Shown: piece by piece, positions 17,301-25,092 of the stretch
Position numbering within the stretch: position 1 is the stretch's first letter
Layout: each line of letters opens with the position of its first letter
From: Brevibacterium album DSM 18261
GTDB lineage: Bacteria; Actinomycetota; Actinomycetes; Actinomycetales; Brevibacteriaceae
Assembly (NCBI RefSeq): GCF_000426445.1
Contig: NZ_AUFJ01000014.1
Coordinates: forward strand, 124,001 to 188,000
Direction of reading: 5' to 3'
Length of the DNA: 64,000 nucleotides
The notes under the pieces: generated by a model
The model's database searches: none
Seen by the model: the letters and a program-made list of their open reading frames with translations, nothing else
Told to the model about the DNA's origin: nothing
Position numbers and translations under genes: made by a program

Positions 17301-17944
17301 GCGCGGACCTCCGTCCCGGCCACGGCGGCGTCGTGCTCACGGGCCGAGGCCAGGGCCTCGGGCCCGGTCTCCTCCCCGGAGAAGGAGACGGCGTCGAAGA
17401 GCGCGCCGAGTCCGGCGAATGCGGCGGCGGACCCCGGCAGCGCGGCCCCCGCGGCGGCGGCGAGCTCATGGGCGGTCGAGGAGCGGTCGAGCGCGATCCG
17501 GCCGGCCCTGCCCTGTTCGGCGAACACTGCACGGACGAGGTCCTGGACGGCGCGGCGCCAGTCCCCGGCCGCGGCGGCCTCGGCGGAGGTGCGCCGGAGT
17601 GCCGCGGGATCCGTCTCTGCCTCGAAGACCGGCGCCCGCTCCGGTCTCCGGTCGAGCGGCACACCGGCGGAGCGGCGGGTGAACCAGACGATCCCCACGA
17701 CGAGCGCGATCACGGCGAGGACCACCACGACGATGAGCAGGGGGTGCTCGATGCGGGAGGCACCGTCCACGAGATCGCCGACGAAATCCGAGATCGCACG
17801 CCCGATCCGCTCGAGCAGCGTGACGTCCGCCTCGCCGTACCGGGGATTCGACAGCTCCTCCTCGGCCCAGCGCTGTCCCTCCTCCTGACTGGGCTGGGCC
17901 AGCGCGGCCGGGGCCCGGCCGGGGACGGCAGCCGCCGCGCTCAT
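17297..17944 (-). CDS. DUF4129 domain-containing membrane protein
   Basis: A 215-residue protein. The N-terminal region contains QRWAEEELSNPRYGEAD, followed by one membrane helix (PLLIVVVVLAVIALVVGIVWF near residue 70) and a C-terminal cytoplasmic domain with AAAAGDWRRAVQDLVRAVFAEQ and LDRSSTAHELA, the DUF4129 signature. The domain is often fused to transglutaminases; here it stands alone, as usual in actinobacterial MoxR operons. ATGA overlaps with both neighbours. Confidence 0.9.
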   Translation of the reverse strand: MSAAAAVPGRAPAALAQPSQEEGQRWAEEELSNPRYGEADVTLLERIGRAISDFVGDLVDGASRIEHPLLIVVVVLAVIALVVGIVWFTRRSAGVPLDRRPERAPVFEAETDPAALRRTSAEAAAAGDWRRAVQDLVRAVFAEQGRAGRIALDRSSTAHELAAAAGAALPGSAAAFAGLGALFDAVSFSGEETGPEALASAREHDAAVAGTEVRA

Positions 17945-19032
17945 GCGTGCTCCTCCTCGCCGGCGTCCTCCTGCTCGGCGCGGCGGAGGAGCACGAGGTC
18001 GTAGCCCTCCAGGCGCATCCGGCGGTCGAAGTAGACGCAGGACACGGTGCCGCAGAGATAGGCGAAGAGCAGCGCGGTGGCAGCCATCGTGAGCGCCGTG
18101 ACCGCGACGCCGATGAGGACGAGGACGGTGCCGAAGACCGCGTCCGAGACGCCCCCGCCGAGGCTGAGGGCGAGCGCGAGCCCGAAGCCGCCGGCCATGA
18201 GGACGAGGAGGATCGGGGACATCACGAGGTTGACGATCTGCGAGGAGAGGAAGTAGGCGAGCACGAGCTGGCCCAGGGTCTTCCAGAAGCTGCCGCGGGT
18301 GAGCCGCCAGGACCGCCGCAGCGACTCGAGCACCCCCGTCCGCTCGAGGGCGAGGACGGAGCCGGCGAGGGCGAAGCGGGCGAAGGCGGCCGCGGTGAGC
18401 GGGATCCAGGCGAGGAAGCCCAGCGAGCCGACGATCACGCCGGCGGTGGGGGAGAGCAGGAGGAGCAGACCGCCCGGGAGCATGAGCACGAGGAGGGCGC
18501 CCACATGCGCGGCCGTGCACAGGAGCGTGAGGCCCACGAGGCGCAGGCGCACCCCGGCCAGTCGCCGCCACACCTCGGCCAGGCGCGGCCGCTCGCCCCC
18601 GAAGGCCCGGTCGCCGGCGACGGAGGAGAAGCCGGTGAGCAGCTGCCCGATCGACAGGGAGCCGAGAGTGCCCGCGAGTGCGACCGTCTGCGCGAGGACG
18701 TTGAGGCCCAGACCGGCCTCGGGGGAGGAGGCGAGCGTGCGCATGAGGAAGCCGGCGCCGCCCACCGCGAGAGCCGTGAGCGCGAGGGCCACGAGGAGAG
18801 CGGCCAGCGTCTGCACGAGGAGGGCGATCCCGAAGGTGGCGCCCGGTGCGCCGCGCAGCAGGCGGAACCCGCCGTCGAGCGTCTCGAAGAACGTGAGCGG
18901 GCGCTTGGGCAGCGTCCCCGGCTGCGGCGGCCGCCGCCACGCGGTCACCGGTCTCCGCTCCGGCGCCGCACGCAGGGTGCCGGAGCGCCAGTCGACCTGG
19001 GCGCTCCAGGCTGCGGGCTGTGGGGTGGTCAC
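17941..19032 (-). CDS. Multi-pass membrane protein, glycerophosphoryl diester phosphodiesterase membrane-domain-like
   Basis: A 363-residue protein with a soluble N-terminus of about 50 residues (including RPLTFFETLDGGFRLLRGAPG) and about six membrane helices. The segment LALERTGVLESLRRSWRLTRG followed by FWKTLGQLVLAYFL is the usual cytoplasmic loop of the YciC/GDPD-membrane-like families. It is the first gene of the MoxR operon and divergent from mtrA. GTG 19032 is chosen because CAGGAT ends seven bases upstream; ATG 19041 would add three residues but has no ribosome binding site. Function unknown. Confidence 0.8.
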   Translation of the reverse strand: MTTPQPAAWSAQVDWRSGTLRAAPERRPVTAWRRPPQPGTLPKRPLTFFETLDGGFRLLRGAPGATFGIALLVQTLAALLVALALTALAVGGAGFLMRTLASSPEAGLGLNVLAQTVALAGTLGSLSIGQLLTGFSSVAGDRAFGGERPRLAEVWRRLAGVRLRLVGLTLLCTAAHVGALLVLMLPGGLLLLLSPTAGVIVGSLGFLAWIPLTAAAFARFALAGSVLALERTGVLESLRRSWRLTRGSFWKTLGQLVLAYFLSSQIVNLVMSPILLVLMAGGFGLALALSLGGGVSDAVFGTVLVLIGVAVTALTMAATALLFAYLCGTVSCVYFDRRMRLEGYDLVLLRRAEQEDAGEEEHA

Positions 19033-19039
19033 GGACACC

Positions 19040-19045
19040 ATCCTG
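19040..19045 (-). promoter_or_regulatory. -10-like CAGGAT for the MoxR-operon (leaderless)
   Basis: On the minus strand CAGGAT ends seven bases before GTG 19032. It shares the 95-bp divergent region with mtrA. Confidence 0.45.
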
Positions 19046-19114
19046 CCAGTTCGGCAGACCGCGGGCGAGGCGGGAGCCGCGGCGGGTCGTGCGCGCGCCC
19101 CCGGCGGGGTTTGG

Positions 19115-19120
19115 GACAAT
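19115..19120 (+). promoter_or_regulatory. -10 hexamer GACAAT for mtrA (leaderless)
   Basis: GACAAT ends seven bases before ATG 19128, and no ribosome binding site intervenes (GAGCACC). An alternative ATG at 19119 overlaps the hexamer and is less likely. Confidence 0.6.
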
Positions 19121-19127
19121 GAGCACC

Positions 19128-19808
19128 ATGAACGCAAGGATTCTCGTCGTCGACGACGACACAGCACTGGCGGAGATGATCGGCATCGTCCTCAAGAGCG
19201 AAGGGTTCGACCCGGAGTTCTGCGCCACGGGAGACGGCGCACTCGAGGCGTTCCGCGCGCATCGGCCCGACCTGGTGCTGCTCGACCTCATGCTGCCGGG
19301 CAAGGACGGCCTCGAGGTCTGCCGGGAGATCCGTGCGGAGGCCGGGACCCCCATCATCATGCTCACGGCCAAATCGGACACCGTCGACGTGGTGGCCGGC
19401 CTCGAGGCCGGTGCCGACGACTACGTGCCCAAGCCGTTCAAGCCCAAGGAGCTCATTGCGCGGGTGCGCGCGCGGCTGCGCCTGTTCGAGCCCACGACGC
19501 CCGAGCTCCTCCAGGTCGCCGACGTGGCCATCGACGTCGCCGGGCACCAGGTCACCCGCGGCGGCGTCCCGATCTCGCTCACCCCGCTCGAGTTCGACCT
19601 CCTCGTCGCGCTCGCCCGCAAGCCCTGGCAGGTGTTCTCCCGCGAGACCCTGCTCGAGGAGGTCTGGGGCTACCGGCACGCCGCGGACACCCGGCTGGTC
19701 AACGTGCACGTCCAGCGGCTGCGCTCGAAGATCGAGAAGGACCCGGAGAAGCCGGAGATCGTCGTGACCGTCCGTGGCGTCGGGTACAAGGCCGGTCAGG
19801 CCTCGTGA
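19128..19808 (+). CDS. mtrA: MtrA response regulator (OmpR family)
   Basis: A 226-residue OmpR/PhoB regulator. Receiver domain residues about 1-120: acidic pocket Asp9-Asp11, phospho-acceptor Asp53 (LVLLDLMLPG), Thr of IIMLTAKSD, and Lys of VPKPFKPKEL. The winged-helix domain (about 130-226) shows LTPLEFDLLVALARKPWQVFSRE and NVHVQRLRSKIEKDPEKPEIV. MtrA controls replication timing, division and wall hydrolase genes in actinobacteria. The order mtrA-mtrB-lpqB is diagnostic. The start follows the GACAAT element described above. Confidence 0.97.
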   Translation: MNARILVVDDDTALAEMIGIVLKSEGFDPEFCATGDGALEAFRAHRPDLVLLDLMLPGKDGLEVCREIRAEAGTPIIMLTAKSDTVDVVAGLEAGADDYVPKPFKPKELIARVRARLRLFEPTTPELLQVADVAIDVAGHQVTRGGVPISLTPLEFDLLVALARKPWQVFSRETLLEEVWGYRHAADTRLVNVHVQRLRSKIEKDPEKPEIVVTVRGVGYKAGQAS

Positions 19809-19833
19809 GCACCGGCCGGAGGCTCCCGCCCGC

Positions 19834-21744
19834 ATGAGCCGCACCCCCGCACTCGCCTCCGCGCTCGGCGGCCTCGGCCGCGGCCTCCGCGGCGGCGTGC
19901 GCGCCTTCGTCTCCCTGTTCTCGCGGTCGCTGCAGGTGCGCGTCGTCCTGCTCACGATGGTGCTCACGGCGGTCGCGCTGTTCGGCGTGGGCTCCTATAT
20001 GACGCAGGTGATCGCCCGCGGCCTGTTCGAGTCCAAGCTCAGCTCCCTGTCCGCCCAGACGAACGGCTACACGGGGCAGCTCGAATCGCTCGCGGCCGAT
20101 GCCGACCTCGACGAGGTGCTCAGCGTGCAGCTGCGCAGCATGTACTCGCGCTCTCCCGCGCCGCTGCGCTCCATCACGCTCGAACCCCGCGAACCCGGGG
20201 GCGGCGCCCTGCCCGTGACGGTGAGCGACAGGAGCGAGCCGGTCCCGGTGACGGCGGAGCTGCCGGAGGACTTCCTCGACCAGGTCCACGGGGCCGCCTC
20301 CGGTCAGCAGCTCTACCGCTCGCTGAGCCTGTCCGGGGACGGCCAGACGCCCGGCCTCGTCGTCGCGCAGCCCGTCTCCGTGCCCGGGGGCGGCCAGTTC
20401 GAGCTCTACGTCATGGCCGATCTGCGCGAGGAGCAGTCGATCCTCGACTTCGTCACCCGCGCCGTGGGCGTGGCAGGCGTCGTCCTCGTGGTGCTCGTGG
20501 GCGCGGTCGGCCTGCTCGTCTCCCGTCTCGTCGTGACCCCCATCCGCACGGGCGCCGAGGTCGCGCGTCAGATCGCCGACGGCGACCTCGACCGGCGCAT
20601 GCCCGTGGCCGGCCGCGACGAGATCTCCCAGCTGGCGGAGAGCTTCAACGACATGGCCGACACCCTGCAGGACCAGATCACGCGCATGGAGCGGCTCTCC
20701 GTGCTGCAGCGGCAGTTCGTCTCCGACGTCTCCCATGAGCTGCGCACCCCGCTCACGACCATCCACGTCGCCTCGGACATGCTCTACGAATCGCGCGAGG
20801 AGTTCGACGAGACGACCCGCAGGAGCGCAGAGCTGCTGAACTCACAGGTGGACCGCTTCGAGGCGCTGCTGGGCGATCTCCTCGAGATCTCGCGCTACGA
20901 CGCCGGTGCGGCCGAGCTCGTGCCCCACCCGCACGACCTCGGCGAGATCGTGGCCGGCGTCGTCGAGACCGTGAGCGTCGTCGCCGAGAAGGCGGGCACC
21001 CGCATCCGCGTCCACGCCCCCAGCACGCCGGTCATGGCCGAGGTGGACCGGGTGCGCGTGACGCGCGTGCTGCGCAACCTCGTGGTGAATGCGATCGAGC
21101 ACGGGGAGGGCCTGCCCATCGACGTGTACCTCGCAACCAATGCGGAGGCCGCCGCGGTGAGCGTGCGCGACCACGGCGTGGGCATGAGCCACGATGCCGT
21201 GGAGCACGTCTTCGACCGCTTCTGGCGCGCCGACCCCTCGCGCAAGCGCACACTGGGCGGCTCCGGACTGGGCCTGGCGATCGCGCTCGAGGACGCGCAC
21301 CTGCACGGCGGCTGGCTGCAGGCCTGGGGCGAGCCGGGCGAGGGCTCGTGCTTCCGCCTCACGATCCCGCGCAGGCACGGCCAGGCCATCACCTCCTCGC
21401 CGCTGCCGCTGCCGCCTGCCGACGCGAAGCAGGGCCAGGCGCTCGTGGCCGGGCCCTCGAGCTCGGACGGCTCGATCCGCATCCAGACGGGCTCCATCCC
21501 CATCGTCGTCGATCACGCGCTTGCCCGGCCCGAGGCCGCAGGAGACGCGGCTGCGGTGCTGCCGGGGGCGGGCGGGCCGCCCGTGCAGGAGGCGGCTGCG
21601 CAGCCCGTCGAGGCAGGCGGGCTGAGCGACGGGGGCCGGAGCGACGGGCGGCGGAGCGAGGCCGCGCGGAGTGAGGGGTCTGCGCAGAGCGAGGGAGCCG
21701 CGGCTCCCGGGACGGAGGGAGGCGCGGATGGCGTCCGGCGGTAG
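19834..21744 (+). CDS. mtrB: MtrB sensor histidine kinase
   Basis: A 636-residue membrane histidine kinase, partner of MtrA. Helix 1 at about 35-57, extracytoplasmic sensor about 58-208, helix 2 about 210-232, HAMP about 233-285 (VARQIADGDLDRRMPVAGRDE), phosphorylatable His301 in VSDVSHELRTPLTTIH, N box RVLRNLVVNAIEHGE, G boxes DHGVGMSHD and GGSGLGLAIA. After the ATPase domain (ending near RLTIPRRHG, residue 515) comes a disordered Ala/Gly/Ser/Arg tail of about 120 residues with serine-rich repeats (SDGG, SDGR, SEA), longer than usual. It overlaps lpqB by 17 bases. Confidence 0.95.
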   Translation: MSRTPALASALGGLGRGLRGGVRAFVSLFSRSLQVRVVLLTMVLTAVALFGVGSYMTQVIARGLFESKLSSLSAQTNGYTGQLESLAADADLDEVLSVQLRSMYSRSPAPLRSITLEPREPGGGALPVTVSDRSEPVPVTAELPEDFLDQVHGAASGQQLYRSLSLSGDGQTPGLVVAQPVSVPGGGQFELYVMADLREEQSILDFVTRAVGVAGVVLVVLVGAVGLLVSRLVVTPIRTGAEVARQIADGDLDRRMPVAGRDEISQLAESFNDMADTLQDQITRMERLSVLQRQFVSDVSHELRTPLTTIHVASDMLYESREEFDETTRRSAELLNSQVDRFEALLGDLLEISRYDAGAAELVPHPHDLGEIVAGVVETVSVVAEKAGTRIRVHAPSTPVMAEVDRVRVTRVLRNLVVNAIEHGEGLPIDVYLATNAEAAAVSVRDHGVGMSHDAVEHVFDRFWRADPSRKRTLGGSGLGLAIALEDAHLHGGWLQAWGEPGEGSCFRLTIPRRHGQAITSSPLPLPPADAKQGQALVAGPSSSDGSIRIQTGSIPIVVDHALARPEAAGDAAAVLPGAGGPPVQEAAAQPVEAGGLSDGGRSDGRRSEAARSEGSAQSEGAAAPGTEGGADGVRR

Positions 21745-23458
21745 CGGCGGCAGGCGGAGGCGGGGCGCGGTCCTCGCGGCGGGGGCGGCCCTCGCCCTCC
21801 TGGCCTCGGGGTGCGCCTCCATCCCGATGGACGGGGAGACCGGCACCCTGGAGGTTGACGAGCCGATGGACGGCCTCCGGTCGGAGATCGAGCCGGACGG
21901 GCCGGAGGAGGGCGCCCAGCCGAGCGACATCGTGCGCGGCTTCCTCGCCGCCGGTGTGGGCTACTCCGACGACTTCGCAGTGGCCCGCTCCTTCCTCACG
22001 GAGGACTTCGCGCGGGAGTGGGATCCGCAGGCCGGGGTCGTCGTCATGGCACCGGAGACGAGCTTCGACTCGGTCACCGCCGATGTCACCTCGGACCAGC
22101 AGGACGTCACCCTCCCGCTGCCCGTCGCGGCCTCGGTGGATTCCGCCCACGTGTACCGGGAGCGGCGCAGGAACACCAGCGTGGAGCGCGAGTTCTCGCT
22201 GCGCCAGGTGAACGGCGAGTGGCGGATCTCCGAGGCCCCGGACGGCCTCGTGCTCACGTCCTCCTCCTTCGGCACCGTCTTCAGCGCCTACCAGCTGTAC
22301 TTCTACACGCCGGGCCTGCAGAACCTCGTGCCGGACACGCGCTGGTTCATCCGCTCGACGTCCACGGCGACGGAGCTCGTGAATGCCCTGCTGGCCGGCC
22401 CCGCCGAGCACCTGGATGGCGCAGTGGTCTCCGCGGTGCCCGACGGCACCCGGCTCGAACAGGGCTCGGTGACGGTCGAGGGCGGCGTGGCCGAGGTGAG
22501 CCTCGACTCCTCGGCGCAGGCGCTCGACGGGGAGGACGCGGAGCGGCTCGTCACGCAGATCTCCGAGACCCTGCGCGGGCTGTCCTCGACGACCTCGGTC
22601 GAGGTGAGCTCCCCGGCCGGTGAGCTGTCCAGCGGAGCAGGGCAGGCGCCCCCGGTCGGGGTGCAGACGGATCAGCGGCCCGTGCTCGTCTCGGGCGGGC
22701 GCCTCGCCAGGCTCGCGGACACCCGGATCGAGCCGCTCGGGGGGCTGCCGGATCCGCCCGCGGACATCAGCGACCCGGCGGTGTCCTTCGACGAGGAGAT
22801 GTACGCCTACCTCGCCGCCGGGGGCACCGAGCTCCACCGGGTCCTCGCGGAGGCGGGCGAGGACGAGGTCATGGTCACGGATGCCGAGGGGCTCGTCGGC
22901 CCCAGCTTCGACCGCTTCGGGAACGTCTGGACGAGTGCGCGGGACTCGCCGCATCACTTCGAGGTGGTGCGCTCCTCGGGCGAGACCGCGACGATCGCGG
23001 TGCAGTGGCTCGCCGACCGGTCCGTCCGCGCGCTCGGCGTCTCGCGGGACGGGACCCGGCTCGCGGTGCTGTCCGCGAACGGCGACGGCATACCGCAGAT
23101 CGACGTGATCGGCATCGTCCGGAACTCCGAGGGCGAGCCCTCGGGCCTCACCTCCGGCACCCCTCTGCGGGTGGGTGCGGGCTTCGACGAGATCGCGGAC
23201 GTCACCTGGGCGGGATCCTCGCAGCTGGCGGTGCTGGCCTCGGAGCGGGCCGGCGGCGCGGCGCAGCCCCATCTGGTGGGCGTGGGCGGGCCCGGCCGGG
23301 AGCTCGGCGAGGTGGAGGGCGGGGCCTCGATCACCGCGAGCACGGACACGCCCTCGATCCGCGTGACGACGGAGGACGGCGAGCTGTACTCGTTCGGCTC
23401 GGACAGCTGGCAGAAGGTCGTGGACCTCGTCGCGTTCGACCCCGCCTACCCGGGCTGA
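21728..23458 (+). CDS. lpqB: LpqB lipoprotein (GerMN domain plus beta-propeller)
   Basis: A 576-residue lipoprotein. The signal ends at LALLASGC, with lipid-modified Cys29. The GerMN-like domain follows (PSDIVRGFLAAGVGYSDDFAVARSFLTEDF lies at its front and VNALLAGPAEHLDGAVVSAVP in its middle), then a C-terminal propeller-like region (ADRSVRALGVSRDGTRLAVLS). LpqB binds the MtrB sensor domain and tunes MtrAB signalling. ATG 21728 has GGGAGG five bases upstream and lies inside the end of mtrB, so translation is likely coupled. The lipobox has Ala at -3, where Leu is more usual. Confidence 0.93.
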   Translation: MASGGSGGRRRRGAVLAAGAALALLASGCASIPMDGETGTLEVDEPMDGLRSEIEPDGPEEGAQPSDIVRGFLAAGVGYSDDFAVARSFLTEDFAREWDPQAGVVVMAPETSFDSVTADVTSDQQDVTLPLPVAASVDSAHVYRERRRNTSVEREFSLRQVNGEWRISEAPDGLVLTSSSFGTVFSAYQLYFYTPGLQNLVPDTRWFIRSTSTATELVNALLAGPAEHLDGAVVSAVPDGTRLEQGSVTVEGGVAEVSLDSSAQALDGEDAERLVTQISETLRGLSSTTSVEVSSPAGELSSGAGQAPPVGVQTDQRPVLVSGGRLARLADTRIEPLGGLPDPPADISDPAVSFDEEMYAYLAAGGTELHRVLAEAGEDEVMVTDAEGLVGPSFDRFGNVWTSARDSPHHFEVVRSSGETATIAVQWLADRSVRALGVSRDGTRLAVLSANGDGIPQIDVIGIVRNSEGEPSGLTSGTPLRVGAGFDEIADVTWAGSSQLAVLASERAGGAAQPHLVGVGGPGRELGEVEGGASITASTDTPSIRVTTEDGELYSFGSDSWQKVVDLVAFDPAYPG

Positions 23459-23462
23459 GGGC

Positions 23463-24182
23463 ATGGACCTGCGGCGGCTGCGGGGCCTGGGGGCCGAGGC
23501 CCTCGACCTCGTCCTGCCGCGGACCTGCGCCGGCTGCGGGACGGAGACCGTGAGCCTGTGCGGGACGTGCCTGAGCCGCATGGCCCCGGAGCCCGTCACG
23601 GCGCTGCCGCGCTACGGCCTGCTCCCCGTCACCGGCGCGCGCCCCTACGCGGACCCGCTGCGGAGCGCGATCGTCGCACTCAAGGAGCGGCGGAGGCGCG
23701 ATCTGCTGCCCGTGCTCGCCCTCCTCCTCGCGGCCGCGCTCGGCGGTGCCCTGGAGGAGCGCGGGTTCCGCGGCGGACGCGTCGCGGCGGTCCCCGTCCC
23801 GAGCGCACGCGGCGCAGTGCGCAGGCGCGGCGCCGACCTCGTGGGCGGCCTCACCGTGCGGGCGTGCGCGCTGCTCGCGGCCGAGGGGCTGGAGATCGAG
23901 GCCCTCCCGGTCCTCACCGCGCGCGGGCACCGGGATCAGGTGGGTTCGGGAGCGCGCCAGCGGCGCAGGAACGTCCACGGCACGCAGGCGGCGGGACGGA
24001 GCGCCGCGGCACGCGCAGGCCTCACCCGGGCGGGGAGCGCTGCGGCCGTCGTCCTCGTCGACGATGTGCTCACCACGGGGGCGACGCTGGCGGAGGCGGC
24101 GCGGGCGCTCGAGGCCGCCGGGGTCCCCGCGGACTGCTGCGCGGTGCTCGCGCTCGCGGAGGCCGGCGACGGGAGCCGGTGA
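23463..24182 (+). CDS. comF: ComF family protein (phosphoribosyltransferase-like)
   Basis: A 239-residue ComF/GntX protein. It has an N-terminal zinc finger (CAGCGTETVSLCGTC, residues about 21-36), the internal VPSARGAVRRRGADLV and the phosphoribosyl pyrophosphate loop VVLVDDVLTTGATLAEA near residue 195. In competent bacteria ComF is needed for DNA uptake; in actinobacteria it is a conserved neighbour of lpqB and its role is undefined. It begins four bases after lpqB and is the last gene before a 230-base gap. Confidence 0.92.
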   Translation: MDLRRLRGLGAEALDLVLPRTCAGCGTETVSLCGTCLSRMAPEPVTALPRYGLLPVTGARPYADPLRSAIVALKERRRRDLLPVLALLLAAALGGALEERGFRGGRVAAVPVPSARGAVRRRGADLVGGLTVRACALLAAEGLEIEALPVLTARGHRDQVGSGARQRRRNVHGTQAAGRSAAARAGLTRAGSAAAVVLVDDVLTTGATLAEAARALEAAGVPADCCAVLALAEAGDGSR

Positions 24183-24217
24183 GCGAGCGCGGGTGAGACG
24201 GCGGGTCTCGCCGGGGA

Positions 24218-24232
24218 TGTGTGAAACACACA
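24218..24232. promoter_or_regulatory. 15-bp palindrome upstream of hpf
   Basis: TGTGTG-AAA-CACACA is a perfect inverted repeat in the gap between comF and hpf, about 110 bases upstream of the candidate hpf -10. It is AT-richer than its surroundings and a plausible protein-binding site; the factor is unknown. Confidence 0.4.
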
Positions 24233-24319
24233 GTCGACCCTCACACTACACGCTTCTGAGCAGGGACGACGGTGCCCGATCGCATCCTGGAACGCTCACG
24301 GACACGGGTGCGCGGAGCC

Positions 24320-24376
24320 TTTCACAGCACGGCCGGCATGGTGTTCAATGGGGTGTACCCATCAGCCGATGGGTAC
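24320..24376 (+). promoter_or_regulatory. Candidate hpf promoter and 5' stem-loop
   Basis: TTTCAC (24320-24325) and TTCAAT (24344-24349) are separated by 18 bases. Just downstream, GTACCCATC (24355-24363) and GATGGGTAC (24368-24376) form a perfect nine-base stem with a four-base loop. The predicted transcript would begin with this hairpin. The -35 is poor, so the promoter is tentative; the hairpin is certain as sequence. Confidence 0.45.
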
Positions 24377-24412
24377 GGAGCGATCCGTCAAGCGAGTCGC
24401 CAAGGAGACATC

Positions 24413-25075
24413 ATGGATGTCGTAGTCAAGGGCCGCAACCAGGCCGTTTCCGACAGCTTCCGCACGCACGTGGAGGACAAGGTCTCGAAGGTCGAGCAGC
24501 TCTCCCCTCGGGCCCAGGCCGTCGAGGTCCAGGTCAAGCACGAGAACTCGCGCAATCCGGAGATCGAGGAGCGCGTCGAGATCACCGTCTTCGCCAAGGG
24601 GCCGGTGCTGAGGGCCGAGGCCGCCGCTGACGACAAGTACGCCGCTCTGGACCTCGCCTGGGCCAAGCTCCTCGAGCGCCTGCGGAGGGCCAAGGACCGC
24701 GGCAAGGTCGCACGCTCCGGCCACCGGCGGAAGAGCTCCACGGCAGAGGCGCTGGCGAACATGGAGGTCGTCGACCCGCTCATCCCCGAGGACGGAGCGC
24801 AGGCCGCGGCCGGGTCGGCCGACGACGCGGCCAACGCGGCCAAGACCAACGGGAGGATCCAGGCGGAGGGCGATTCGCCCGTCGTCCTGCGCGAGAAGAA
24901 GTTCCCGGCGCAGCCCATCGGCATCGAGGAGGCGCTCAACCGCATGGAGATGGTGGGCCATGACTTCTACCTCTTCATCGACGAGGATACGAGCCACCCC
25001 TCCGTGGTCTACCGCCGCAAGGGCTGGAGCTACGGCGTGATCGCGCTCGACGGAGCATCTGCGGCAGAGGGCTGA
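24413..25075 (+). CDS. hpf: Long-form ribosome hibernation promoting factor
   Basis: A 220-residue long HPF. The N-terminal RaiA/YfiA-type domain (residues about 1-105) contains VVVKGRNQAVSDSFRTHVEDKVSKVE and a conserved RAEAAADDKYAALDLAWAKL. A linker of about 60 residues leads to the C-terminal dimerisation domain (VLREKKFPAQPIGIEEALNRMEMVGHDFYLF, ending VVYRRKGWSYGVI). Long HPF pairs 70S ribosomes into inactive 100S dimers. ATG 24413 is preceded by AAGGAGACATC. It sits between comF and secA as Rv3241c does, with one extra gene before secA. Confidence 0.95.
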   Translation: MDVVVKGRNQAVSDSFRTHVEDKVSKVEQLSPRAQAVEVQVKHENSRNPEIEERVEITVFAKGPVLRAEAAADDKYAALDLAWAKLLERLRRAKDRGKVARSGHRRKSSTAEALANMEVVDPLIPEDGAQAAAGSADDAANAAKTNGRIQAEGDSPVVLREKKFPAQPIGIEEALNRMEMVGHDFYLFIDEDTSHPSVVYRRKGWSYGVIALDGASAAEG

Positions 25076-25092
25076 GGGTCACGGGCTCGGCG

